NCBI GenBank assembly: GCA_003550305.1 | Contig: QKYT01000050.1 | Span: 97,009-131,741 of the forward strand | Reading direction: 5' to 3' | Length of the DNA: 34,733 nucleotides | Source: Glomus cerebriforme | Lineage: Eukaryota; Glomeromycota; Glomeromycetes; Glomerales; Glomeraceae | Part shown: positions 23,217 through 33,545 of the stretch, one piece after another | Numbering within the stretch: position 1 is the first letter of the stretch | How the letters are laid out: each line of letters begins with the position of its first letter | Position numbers and translations under genes: made by a program | The notes under the pieces: generated by a model | Database searches by the model: none | The model's input: the letters and a program-made list of their open reading frames with translations, nothing else | Told to the model about the DNA's origin: nothing

Positions 23217-23924
23217 TAGAGTACACAAAAAATCAATTTCACCAGTATCTCATATATATGTACCTGGTACTAAATTAGTCATAAGTCATTCTGGTTTTAC
23301 TTCAACCATCGCTAATACATTTATCCTGGGCCAGTCTAAAGAATTAAGCATTATAATATCTCCAGTTTCAATATTTATAATTCTCTTTTGATCTTATAAA
23401 ATTGACTATGTGGGTACACATTTCTGGTTCTATAGTACAAGTAATCTTTGATTATTTATTTAATCCATCATTTCAAACATATATTAACCATTGTGACTTC
23501 TATTCTTAAACTTGATAAAGTGATAAAGGGCCTATTAAACTTACGATATATGCATCAATTAAAGATGAAGCATTAAATGCTTCATTTAGAAACGTATTCC
23601 ATAATTTCACTGGCTCTTTTGGCACTCTTTACGAAGCTGATAATACTGTGGTATTGGTTGAAATAGGACGTAAGGAAGAAACAGAAATAATTATTCTAAA
23701 AAGTTCTTGTTCAGTGAGAGCTACGAGTAATACACGTAAAGTACAGATATAAAATTAAAATCGAATATTATTGATAAATAGGCTATCAAGCACCAAGCCA
23801 TATCATATTGACCAAATTTATTACTCATTCTGGTGGTATCGAGTTAATCTATGATGACAAAAATTTATTGAAAAAACGAAATAGGAGTAACTATTTTTAC
23901 ATATACGAACAAACTTTACAATGA
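23217..23924 (+). pseudogene. exon-like fragments of an unrecognised gene
   Basis: Three pieces in one direction look like old exons. Piece 1 (about 23219-23395) starts after TTTTATAG and encodes SISPVSHIYVPGTKLVISHS. Piece 2 (about 23529-23735) starts after AAAG and encodes IKDEALNASFRNVFHNFTGS and LVEIGRKEETEIIILKSS. Piece 3 (23782-23924) contains ITHSGGIELIYDDKNLLKKR and ends at a TGA. Pieces 2 and 3 join in frame across a 46 nt GT..AG intron (23736-23781); no good link between 1 and 2 was found. Composition suggests a beta-rich protein. No start codon or family could be assigned, so this is more likely decayed than functional. Confidence 0.35.
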
Positions 23925-24074
23925 ATATTGTAAAACTTGCTGCAGCAGGTAATGCTCAGCTTGACTAATAGGATTAAACTTAGTAATTCTTAACCAAAAA
24001 TACCAATAATACAGAGACGCGGATAAAAAAAACACCAATGACATGACACCAGTCATAACACTAGATGATCAAAC

Positions 24075-24333
24075 TTGCGAGATGATCAACAGCAGGAAAC
24101 TGAACAACGATTCAGTTTAAGAAAGAAATCACAGAAAAATAAGTCTGATTTTACGTCTCATATTATCACAAGATGCACAATACCACTTAAGTTTAAAAGT
24201 AACCTACGTGATATTGTGTTTACGACATTTCAGATGACTGGAATGCTGAGAAAATAACAGAGGAGTTTAGTCAACATCTAGGAACTCTTGTCAAAGTATT
24301 AGTAAGCAAAAAAAGGCAAATGTAAATGTGCAA
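24075..24333 (+). pseudogene. protein-like fragment, unknown
   Basis: Two overlapping plus-strand frames look coding in turn: 24075-24257 (Gln/Lys-rich, contains QRFSLRKKSQKNKSD) and, one frame over, about 24232-24324 (DDWNAEKITEEFSQHLGTLV, then KVLVSKKRQ). The switch implies a frameshift or a lost intron. It may belong with the fragments just upstream. No function assigned. Confidence 0.25.
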
Positions 24334-24860
24334 GGGCTACAATACAAGTTTTTTGAAGAAATTTAACTATCTGCACTGGCAAATCTAGTTAGGTTATATA
24401 CTAATTAAATGGTTCTTTGGAGACTAGTTTCTCGCAATGAAAACCAAAAAATTATATTTCCAAGCTGTAATTAATAACTGGAAATTTGAAGATAAAGAAA
24501 TTTGTAATGATAGTAAGATAAATTAAAACAGTCTTTGATCTGAAAAGAAAACTTTTCTTGTCTAGTTGCGTGATTTTAGCGCGGGTTTACTATTTTTTTT
24601 TAGAATGCTTATTTTTTTTTATGTAGCAATGGATTATTTACAGAATAAAGAATATAGGTTTTCCAATAGTGAAGGTATCCTATTTTTCTTTGTTAGTTTT
24701 CTTTTATGTCAGTTTTTAGTCTAATAACCGATCATTACTGAAGTGGGAAGTTTTAGTCTGGGTTTGATAGAAATAAAATATTATTAACTATCATATTTGT
24801 AGAAAAGAATCACAACTATAACATATCTAGTTTAATTATTAAGTATATTACAGAATTTGG

Positions 24861-25181
24861 AAATGATGAATGATTTTGAAATGACGAAAGACTCGAAATA
24901 AATGACTCGAAATGACGAGTGACTTAAATGAAATAAATGAAATGACGAATGACAAGGGACTCGACATAAATGACTCAAAATGACGAATGATTCGAAACGA
25001 TGAGTGACTTGAAATGACAAATGACTCGAAATGACGAATGACAAGAGACTCGGGATGACAAATGACTCGAAATTGCAAAATGACTATGGCTCGAAATGAA
25101 TGACAAATGACTTGAAATGACGAATGACTTTTTTTTTTTGAAATGACTCGAAATGACAAATAATGACAAAATGACTTGAAA
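24861..25181. repeat. minisatellite, (AAATGACGAATGACTCG)n-like
   Basis: About 320 bp consist of imperfect repeats of AAATGACGAATGACTCG on the plus strand, with a half-unit structure GAAATGAC / GAATGACTC, roughly 18 copies of the 17 bp unit. One unit is interrupted by a T-run (about 25129-25138). All minus-strand frames through it give SFRVICHF-like repeated peptides, which are by-products of the repeat and not genes. Confidence 0.85.
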
Positions 25182-27020
25182 TGTCCTGTAATATATGAAT
25201 GAGATTTTGTAGTATATTTACTTGTGATACCCATTCTTTACTATCATGCATAATACAATTCAAAGAAGTTATGATTAATCTATTTAGAACACTTTTATGA
25301 ATCATGAAATCATAATATTATCTTTATAAAACTATTGTGTACTAAGGATGACATGATAATAATATTTTACATAATTTCATAAATGACTTTTACAATATGG
25401 AATTTATTCAAAAGTCTGCACCTCTAATTGCCAACAAGTTAAGGAATACTATGATTTGTAAAATTGTATTTATAATAACCAAAAAGTGCCTTGAACTGGA
25501 GTTTGGAGTTATCATTAAAAACAGATACTGATAATCCAATGAATATCAGAATATTGAATTATCTAATTATGAAGCATTATGCTTGTAATATTTTTATTCA
25601 TATTCCAGATCATACAGTCATTTAGAGTGGTAAAAGTGGTAAACTAAAATATGAATATATATTATAATTTTACTAGAAGATATAACCTACAATAATCTCT
25701 TCACCAAACATCCAATTTCCTCCAGAAGGCAGTAAGAAAATTGCTAACCAATGTAATTTTCACTTATATTAAACAATTATAATTTGTAAAATTTTTTAAA
25801 TTCAATTAGTATGATTTTATATTAACTACTAGTCATTTCACAATTTTATAATTCATTGCTTTCTATCGTTCATTCTATTTTTAATAACAAACCAAGTTAA
25901 CCAAAATTTGTTTTTAAGTTTATTGATTAATATTAATATAATTTGAACAAATCCATAATTATTGAAACTTAACCGAAGTCCGAAGACAAACAAAATTGGT
26001 AATTGATAAAATATAAACTAATACTGAATAAAGAAATAAATAAATGAAATATGATTTGATATTAAGGCAACCAACCTGAAGTTGATGCTATTCATTAGCA
26101 TTTTTAAAAATTAAAATTCTGATTATCCAAGTGAAAAAAGCCATGTAGATAGAATAAAAGAGATTTGAAGATACTGTATTGTATATTGCGAAGGAGACTT
26201 TTATTTTAATTTAAAAAAATAGCAATAACATAAATACAATTTGGATGATCAAAGATTCTAATGAAACAAATCTTTCGCTAATGCATTTTGTGTTTTCTCT
26301 TCATTATACGATCATCTCGTTGATATTTTTCAAAATAACATAAAATAGTGTTTAAATATCATTTTTTTTTTATCCTTGAGTACCAAAAATATTTGAATGT
26401 GTAAAATTGAAATCCATATTTCTTCAAGTACATGTTGTTTTAGTTATATAGCTTTGATTCAGTTCTTTATCAAAAATCTTTGATGTGATCGCTCTGCTGT
26501 AAGAAATATAATGGTGGCAGAAATGACAGAAATAAGAGTATGGTTGTATTAATAACAAGGTATTACAACTTGTTTCCCGGTCCCAAACAGATATCATCTG
26601 TTGCAAATTAATTATGCTTTGATTTCTATTTTTTTTTTTTTTGAACCCTGATAATATGAATTATGAAGTAATATAATCTCAATTAATAAACTAATATAAC
26701 ATTAAAAAAACTAAATTACGAGTTTTCTAATCATCTGTCTTATTTATTAAAACTTTTTTCTTAGATATTGACAAAAATTTAGTAATACTTTATTATATAA
26801 TATTACTAAATTTTTTGCCGTATATAATATATTTTTATTTATATATAATAAAATAAATTGGAACAAGTTATTGATGAAAGAAATGAAAGAATAAAACAAT
26901 TAAACCTACCAATCTATCAGAAAACAATTATAAATTAATCATCAACCTCATCTATTCACCGATTTTACAATTCTCTAAAATATTTTAAAACTAATAAGAA
27001 AAAATGCATATAAAAATATA
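25182..27020. other. AT-rich intergenic region
   Basis: No gene is supported in 1.8 kb. A plus-strand stretch at about 26857-26937 reads like a short charged helix (LEQVIDERNERIKQLNLPI) and may be a lone fragment of a dispersed gene family. A minus-strand frame at 26424-26606 has no recognisable content. Confidence 0.45.
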
Positions 27021-28544
27021 TTAAATATGGACAAGAAAATGAAAGAAATATTTACCCAAACTTTCAATTGATCGCGTTATATTATTAAAATCTTCTTCAT
27101 TTATGATGATTTTAGAACTTAATAATTCTAAATTTTCATTTATTTTTGCAGAAAAATCAAATTTACTGATTGTATAACAAGATGATGGATGATTTTCTAC
27201 AATAGATTCATTTTCTATAAAAATAAATATTTAATATTAATTATATTTTAAATTTAAAAATAAAATAATTTATTACCTGATATTTGTATTCTTTTTTCAT
27301 GATCCATTTCTATTAGATGTATGGTAGACCAGACATCAAATATTTCTAATAAATAATCTGCGGTTGGTCTGTTATTAGGATCAGTATCCCAACATTTTTT
27401 CATTAATTTTTCAAAATCAGGATCTGTACCTTCAATAATTTTTGGTCTAAACCCTTCACATATCTTTAAAGAAAGAGTAAAATCATGAGAAAGATTATTA
27501 AATGCAGGAACTCCTGATGTAAATTCCCACATAATAATACCAAAACTATATATATCAGAAGCTTTGGTATATGGTTTTCCACGTAAAACTTCAGGAGCCA
27601 TATAAGAAAGTACACCATAAATATCATTAGAATTGATTGGCTGATCAGCTGGCCTACTTAATCCAAAATCGCTTATATAAATATCAAATACATCTTCTAA
27701 AAGTAAATTACCACTATGAAAATCACCATGAACTAAATTACATTTATGTAAAGAAGAAAGTGAACTTGATATATCATATAAATTATGATATTTATCTTTC
27801 GGATTGTACTTTTTTATTAATAAATTAGATCTTAAACTTCCTTGCTTTATTTCTTTTAATACAATCATATAATCTAAAGAACTTGGATCTCGAGTAATTC
27901 CATAAATTTTTACAACATTTGTATAAAAATCTTTAGCTAAATATGTAAATTGTAAATGATTTTTCCACTAAAAATATTATTTAATAAATTAGATTATTTG
28001 TTAATTGAATGTTTTTTTAAAAAAAGAACAATATTAGTTAACTCACCTCATTTAAAAAATTTTCATTAATATTTGAAGAATTATTTAAACTTTTAAGTAC
28101 TACATGAAATCCATATTTTTGATTTTCCTCAAGAGGTGATTTAATATTATCTATTGCATTTTCATAATCATTTTGTTTAAGTTCATAACGAAATTTTTCC
28201 CAATCTTGCTTATTATTATTCCAAGAATGTATATGTCCATCCAACCAAATAGCTTTGAAAATGGTACTAAAGCCACCTTGAGCAAGATATTGTATATTTC
28301 TTAATCTATTATAAGGAATCCATTCTATAACTTCTCCATAATTTCTTGCTTTTGATTGAGCTTCTTTAACAAAATCATCTATAGGAATATTTCCACTTGT
28401 CCATTTACTTGATTGAAAATGTTTTAAATTACAATTCTTACACCAATTATCATCGGTTTGTGGACTATTACAATAAGAACATAAACCAAATTCTTGATTA
28501 AATATGGCTGTTTCATAGTAAGATTTTTTGGTATTTTCAGTCAT
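27021..28544 (-). CDS. zinc-ribbon protein kinase, expanded Glomeromycotina-type family (3 exons)
   Basis: Exons 28047-28544, 27277-27967 and 27021-27214 join to 1383 nt, 460 aa. Domains in order: a Cys4 zinc-ribbon-like knuckle (C22-x2-C25-x9-C35-x2-C38); the family hinge EVIEWIPYNRLRNI (71-84); a kinase domain with glycine loop AQGGFSTIFKA (88-98), candidate ATP lysine K151 (VVLKSL), catalytic loop HGDFHSGN (246-253, base D248, N253), DFG (266-268) and APE (290-292), then SDIYSFGIIMWEFTSG and RPTADYLLEIF of the C-lobe. All catalytic residues are present, so it is probably an active Ser/Thr- or Tyr-kinase-like-fold enzyme; substrate unknown. The HRD arginine is replaced by glycine, making it a non-RD kinase. 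I chose the ATG at 28544 because upstream codons (to 28682) lie in a GC-rich repeat; that longer start stays possible. The third exon may end earlier if a GTAAAT donor near 27051 is used. Confidence 0.85.
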
Positions 28545-28987
28545 TATTATTTCGAAAGAGGAAATTGTTTTTCCGGACATACATTTCCGGATTTTTATTG
28601 TATCGGATTTATCCGGATTTACGGACTCCGAGGGACCGTCACGTCCCGGTCGTGGCACCCGGTGACATATTATATGTGACAAATAGGGTTTTAATAACTA
28701 TTAAATTCGGATAAGTAGAGGGCGTGACGCGGCGTGATAGATAATATCACGTGACTTACGGAAGAAATCACTCCGAAGTTACTGCGCCATGACTAATTTA
28801 AATGTTTCATTTTCCTTATTTTATTCCATAATCAGCAAGTTTATCAATGGTGATATCATTATGATCCTTTCATATCAAATCACAATGGTCGATATGATGA
28901 CAAGTAAAATTTAATTACTATTGCAAATTCTTTGAAAATTATTATTACATGATAATAAAGTTTGTGAATGAAAAAAAATTCTAATCT
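28545..28987. promoter_or_regulatory. kinase upstream region with TCCGGAT repeats and CACGTGAC palindrome
   Basis: Between the kinase and RPB4 genes is a GC-rich patch. At 28570-28625 TCCGGA(T) recurs three times with related CGGATT and ACGGACTCCG pieces. At 28733-28751 there is a perfect palindrome CGTGATA / TATCACG (5 nt loop), overlapping CACGTGAC, an E-box-like bHLH site (28748-28755). GTGAC is repeated at 28662 and 28676. This could be the kinase promoter, a mobile repeat, or both. Confidence 0.45.
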
Positions 28988-29769
28988 TTATCCTTGATAT
29001 TTCATTAATTCGTTAACGTCTTTAATAATTTCATCAATTATTTCATCTGAAAATTTCAAATTCAAGCTACAATAATGAATGTAAATTTTTATGTTAGTAT
29101 CGTCATATAATGATCGACGCTTCACTGGGATGAAATTTTTACCTGGGGATATAAGTTTTTGCTTCTTCAACAGTACTAGGGACCAGGTTAATTAATTGAG
29201 CAACTTCGTACTCATGCAAATCGTACTTATTCAAAGTTCTATTTAATAAAAAATTAAAAGTTGTTTAAATAATTATTAAACAAAAAAAAAACGACTTCAT
29301 ATAGATATTACCTGCGAACCTCTCTTACAGTTTCTGTGTCTTTAAAAGTTCGAAAAGTCTTACAATATTCTATCATTCTATTAACAATTCTTAAATTTGA
29401 TTTAAAAAAAAATAAAAAATAAGCCTTAGTTGATTATAATTAATATTGTAACCCATTTAAACATGAAAATAACATATACTTACGTCCCATGATTTTCAGA
29501 ATTTTCTACTTTTGCTTGCTCCAACAAAATAGCAGCTTCTGATAAACTCAAACAAGCATATTCAGAATCTGTTCCGCTTTTAAATTCTTTTTTTTTTTTT
29601 TAAAAAAAAAAAATTTATAGATTCGAATTCTTTCCCTCTTTTTTTTTTAATAAAAAAGAAAGAATAATTAAATTAAATTACCTTCGTTAAATTTTAATCG
29701 ATTTGCGTCCTCTTCTTCAGGTGGAAGTTGCCTTCTAAGTCCCGTAATTTTTTCTCGAAAAGCAGACAT
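28988..29769 (-). CDS. RPB4: RPB4: DNA-directed RNA polymerase II subunit 4 (5 exons)
   Basis: Rpb4 pairs with Rpb7 to form the stalk of RNA polymerase II, acting in initiation and in mRNA export and decay. Exons 29682-29769, 29484-29586, 29312-29389, 29143-29238 and 28988-29066 join to 444 nt, 147 aa, close to human RPB4 (142 aa). Family features seen in order: an acidic N-terminal segment PPEEEDANRLKFNEGEF (about 16-32), CLSLSEAAILLEQ (about 41-53), the HRDC-like helical part MIEYCKTFRTFKDTETVREV (about 69-88), LHEYEVAQLINLVPSTVEEA (about 96-115), and IPSLNLKFSDEIIDEIIKD before the end. All splice phases agree. The first-intron acceptor (29587) is odd: it follows a T14/A12 palindrome in the plus strand, so an A-run instead of a pyrimidine tract precedes the AG; the reading frame still fits only this site. 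Confidence 0.92.
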
Positions 29770-30831
29770 ATTGAACTTGATTAAAATGAAACAAGAATCA
29801 TGAAATAAATAATTGAGAAGTAATTTTTCTTATTAGTAAAAATTGTCTTCTTTCGTCATTTAAATCAATCATCCGTCTAATCATTAAAAAAAGTATGAAT
29901 AAGTATATCGTAATCTTAAAATTATCAAGCAGGTGGTTTAATTATATTAATCATTATTAAAAATCCCTTATATTTAATTTTTATTGATATTCGGAATACA
30001 TGAATACGTTAAATAAAATAGAGTTTATAAAGGCGGACGGCGTATTAAATATGAAATTAGTTTCTCAGAATTTCAGGATCCGACGAAAGTTATTGGTGCA
30101 TATCGTATTCTAACTTTATATATAAATAAATATGAAATAGTTTTCTGAATGAACTACTATATATATAATTCCAGTAAATTTCAAAGCTATAAATAATTTT
30201 TTTATAGTTATTTACTATGTAATCAATTACGGGTTTTCCGATACAGTTTTTTGCGTATTTTATCATTTGTTTTATAATTATGCATATTATGCCATGTAGA
30301 TGATTCATCTAACGCCTAAGCATGCATTGAAAATCATGGAATTTTACAGATAATATTTATAATACAATGAAACTCTATTCTGTTAGTATTAATGGTCGTT
30401 ATTATAAGTAAAAAATATAAAAAATATGAAAATAGGAAAGCAAGCCAAAATAATATATTATTAATACGTCAATCTTTATGTAGATCGCATAGTATTAAAG
30501 AAAGTTATGTTCTTAATGGTCTTCTTTTATGCATGTATTAGTCATAATACTTATTAAAGTAGTTTACTTATTAAAACAAAAACTTAAAAAACTTATATTG
30601 ATATTTCACTTGAATTTTTTTTTCTTTTTGTAAATTGAAATAGATATAGATTAGAATATTTTCAACTTATATCTGTTATTATTTGTTATATTTGCCAATA
30701 ATTATTGATATAAGTATTGTGATTTGTTACATTTTTCTTATAAGAAAAAAATATATCTAAAATATATATTAAAATGAGTTTCAAAAAAAAATACATATAT
30801 TCTCTAATAATAAACCGCCGACATATTTTTT
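29770..30831. other. AT-rich intergenic region
   Basis: This contains the RPB4 promoter and probably the 3' end of the gene at 30832-31251. A minus-strand frame at 30090-30308 (72 codons) is Ile/Tyr/Lys-rich and not convincing. Nothing else is seen. Confidence 0.5.
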
Positions 30832-31251
30832 TCATTTTCTTCGTTTATTAGGATTTGAACGGGTAGCATAATTTGGCCTTTGTTCATAACCAACCATATC
30901 AATACGCAAATTTTTCCTTACTCTCTTCATCCTTTTCGATAACTTTGGTGGTTCGACTTTGTCTACTACTTTGTCTTCTTTGACTTCTTTAACAGGTCTC
31001 TTCTTAATAGGTCTTGGAGGGTTTACTTTACGAATAGATGATTTTTTTGGTTTTCCCTTCTTCTCCTTATCATGGTTTTCTTTTTTGTTATTATTTTGTT
31101 CGTTTACGACGGCTGGAGGTGCATCAGCAAAATCAAAGTTCATGTCAAGTAATGGAGATTCAACTACTTGTGTACTTCCAGTTCTTTGGTTATCTCGTTT
31201 TGCCATTTCGTATTGATGTAATTGTTGAAAAAATAATTCAAGAGAATTCAT
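30832..31251 (-). CDS. small lysine-rich, probably nuclear protein (single exon)
   Basis: An uninterrupted 139 aa frame. Residues 1-20 (NSLELFFQQLHQYEMAKRD) form an amphipathic helix; about 35-50 are acidic-hydrophobic; about 52-115 are very Lys/Pro-rich (KKENHDKEKKGKPKK, PPRPIKKRPVKE) and include several monopartite nuclear localisation-like clusters; the tail has KLSKRMKRVRKNLRIDMVGY and ends RSNPNKRRK. Codon use and the long frame in AT-rich DNA argue that it is real. No family is recognised; a nucleic-acid-binding or ribosome-biogenesis-type role would be a guess from charge alone. A plus-strand frame over the same bases (30959-31216) is its shadow. Confidence 0.75.
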   Translation of the reverse strand: MNSLELFFQQLHQYEMAKRDNQRTGSTQVVESPLLDMNFDFADAPPAVVNEQNNNKKENHDKEKKGKPKKSSIRKVNPPRPIKKRPVKEVKEDKVVDKVEPPKLSKRMKRVRKNLRIDMVGYEQRPNYATRSNPNKRRK

Positions 31252-31889
31252 TTGTTATTTGAAAAGAATTTATTTAAAAAGTTTTTATTAAAAAGGATTA
31301 TATAAATGATAAATGATAGTAGTTTTTTTTTTTTTTTTTATAAATTATCAAGTCTCAATAANTTAAAAATTTAAAAAAAAANAAANAAATTTTTTTTTTA
31401 AAAGGAAAAAAAAACCAGGAAAGGAAAATATGTTACCAAATATCTTAAATTCATGATTAATCATCATCATTATTTTATATATTTATGTGTTAAAAAAAAT
31501 ATTTAAACCAATCGGATTGAATGGATCAGCGAAGAAGTAACGTGATATGGTAATACAGAATAAATGCATGGATTTAATATCCAATTACATAAAAATCGAA
31601 TAAAGACGTAAGTATAAAGACGTAAGTGAGAAAAAAAAGAAAATTCTTTTTTTTTTTTTCTTAACAAATCATAATTAATTATTATTATTATTATTAATAA
31701 GATCAAATTATTTAATCTTAATACAATATAATTTTAAATTTCGTTTGTCTTAACTGTTAAATACCGATTATATGCCTATATTTTTCTTTTATATTATATA
31801 GTTTTTTGATTGATCCTATATTGGTTATATTGATTGTACACAGGGATAGGTTTTTCATGAGAATTCTTGGCAAATAAAAATTTCTGACA
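31252..31889. other. AT-rich intergenic region with ambiguous bases
   Basis: Homopolymer-rich sequence including three unresolved bases (31362, 31382, 31386) inside A/T runs. A short direct repeat AAAGACGTAAGT occurs twice near 31604-31628. No gene is supported; the minus frame at 31503-31706 is low-complexity. Confidence 0.5.
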
Positions 31890-32336
31890 TGATTGTAAAA
31901 TTAACCAAATCTGTAGATCGGCGACATTTCAAGCTTTATTTAGGATATAAATATAAATGTAACATTAAACAAGGTAATTTCTGTTCCCCAGATATGGATG
32001 TTTTAACCGCCAAAAATAATCATAATAAAATTTAAAGGAACAATTATTGTCAAATTTAGACGTTCACCTATTAAAAACGAAGACTATTTCTTGATCCATT
32101 TAAGGAAGAAGTATATAAGAATCGAATGTGTTTAGAAATAATCTATCAATTCATGTTAATGAACCGAAAATTTCCATTATTTACTTAATTGCGAACAATG
32201 ATTTTCAATTAAAACCTGTTTCCCACTTAATAGACAAAAGTCCAATAAAACTTAGAACATTTGATTTATAACAATTTGAAGCTATCCGAATACTAAATAA
32301 AAATTATGAAACTATTAAGATTGTAAATCTTTCTTG
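31890..32336 (+). pseudogene. decayed gene, unknown
   Basis: Three protein-like segments follow each other in different plus-strand frames: 31890-32033 (MIVKLTKSVDRRHFKLYLGY...), about 32037-32131 (GTIIVKFRRSPIKNEDYFLI), and about 32139-32336 (HVNEPKISIIYLIANNDFQL..., one internal TAA at 32268-32270, then QFEAIRILNKNYETIKIVNL). Such frame switching with sensible composition points to a broken gene. No family recognised. Confidence 0.35.
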
Positions 32337-32500
32337 AAAACCAATCCATATTTCCAAACCACCAATAAAATTACAGTATAAAGTATAAATGCCAATCTAA
32401 ATAATTGAAATAAATAAATAGGGAAAATGTTGGAAATGTAAATACCGTAAGAATCATTTCCACAAGGTAAAATTGATTTTGGATAAAAAGTATTATTCAT
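32315..32500 (-). CDS. possible small membrane protein (doubtful)
   Basis: A 61-codon frame starts MNNTFYPKSILPCGNDS, has a hydrophobic span of about 24 residues (IYLFQLFRLAFILYTVILLVV) and ends WKYGLVFKKDLQS. The layout (polar N-terminus, one membrane span, basic tail) is that of a small tail-type membrane protein or a first exon. It overlaps the end of the decayed gene on the other strand. It may equally be chance in AT-rich DNA. Confidence 0.25.
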   Translation of the reverse strand: MNNTFYPKSILPCGNDSYGIYISNIFPIYLFQLFRLAFILYTVILLVVWKYGLVFKKDLQS

Positions 32501-32549
32501 GATTGTGATGACGACGGAGAGAGTGATGAGGAAATTGATTCATTGTGAT

Positions 32550-33545
32550 AAACAACAAGTAACCAATGGGCCACAGCACACTGACCTACTGATCATTTGA
32601 AATTTTCTATTCTGAACCTAATGATCGGACATAAAATAAAATATCAAAATTAAATTTAATTAATTAGTAATTGAAAATCAATAAAAAAAAAGAGTCATCT
32701 TCTGGTTTGCTGCAGCACGAACCAATCCATCATTCAAGTTTTCCACTTCGGACCTAATGATTGAATCTAAAAGAAGAAAAAGATTAAAAAAACAATATTA
32801 GTAATTTAAAAAAAGAACAAAAAAACATAATACTTGCTGATATCATCATTTTAAAATTTTCTCCATTTCATAAGTGAAGAACTGAATCTAAAAGAAAGAA
32901 AAAAGAGTACCAGTAATAGTAAAAATTAATTCAATTGATTGAATTTAAATGAGTAGTAAATAGTATATATTAAAAAAAACAAAAAAATAAATAACTAAAA
33001 TGCTAACTGATTTTCGCAACGTAAAGCCAAATTCAAAAATTATTTTAGACCTAAAGACCGAATCTAAAAGTAAGAAATAAAGAGTATAATTAGTATTGTT
33101 AAATGTCACCTAGGTGATGATCACCGCACCAGCATTAGAAGAGAATTTTTGGCATTTTAATTCTGTCCCTGCGGCAATTTTCAAAAAAAATAAATTGAAA
33201 ATCCCCACAACACAAATCCAATCCACTATTCCGAAATTTTCCCACTTAAAAAGCTGAGGAACGAAACCTAAAAGAAAAAACCACCTAACAATTCGCCGCA
33301 GCATCCGACTTGCAGTATCCAAATTGATTATTTTGAATTATAATCAAGTTTTTTTTTTAAAAAAAAATAATTATTAGTAATTGAAAAAAAAGTAACAATA
33401 AAAGGCCTCCTGCTGATTTGACACAGTACCACCCGTTGATTGGTCGAATTTTCTATTTCAGACCTATAAATGATCAAATAAAATTTAATCAAAAATAATT
33501 AGAAAATAAAAAAGGTCATCTGCTGGTTTGCCGCAGTACGCCAAT
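32550..33545. repeat. degenerate tandem array, units of about 120-200 bp
   Basis: At least six diverged units share two anchors: a half reading TCATCTGCTGGTTTGCCGCAG (clear near 32695, 33410 and 33515, weaker near 32832, 33000 and 33290) and a half reading CGGACCTAATGATTGAATCT followed by AAAAG (32619, 32750, about 32875, 33047, 33255, 33455), separated by A-rich spacers. Spacing varies from about 120 to 200 bp through A-run length. On the minus strand some units read SEVENLNDGLVRAAANQ-like and begin after AG, so decayed tandem exons are an alternative to a satellite. Confidence 0.55.

Noticed and set aside
24832..25305. Four overlapping minus-strand frames of 64-128 codons rich in Ser/His/Phe
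   Set aside because: Produced by the 17 bp minisatellite; the same peptide motif appears in every frame.
26424..26640. Possible LTR fragment (minus strand, TGTAATACC...TTTCTTACA followed by a PBS-like GCAGAGCG)
   Set aside because: No second LTR, no target duplication and no retroelement coding sequence nearby.
26857..26937. Short helix-like plus-strand peptide (DERNERIKQLNLPI)
   Set aside because: Only about 26 codons, no splice signals or neighbours to support an exon; left as a note in the intergenic entry.
30959..31262. Two plus-strand frames of 74-85 codons
   Set aside because: They are antisense shadows of the lysine-rich gene at 30832-31251.
33110..33322. 70-codon minus-strand frame with hydrophobic segments
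   Set aside because: Lies inside the degenerate tandem array and its codons follow the repeat; no convincing exon borders.
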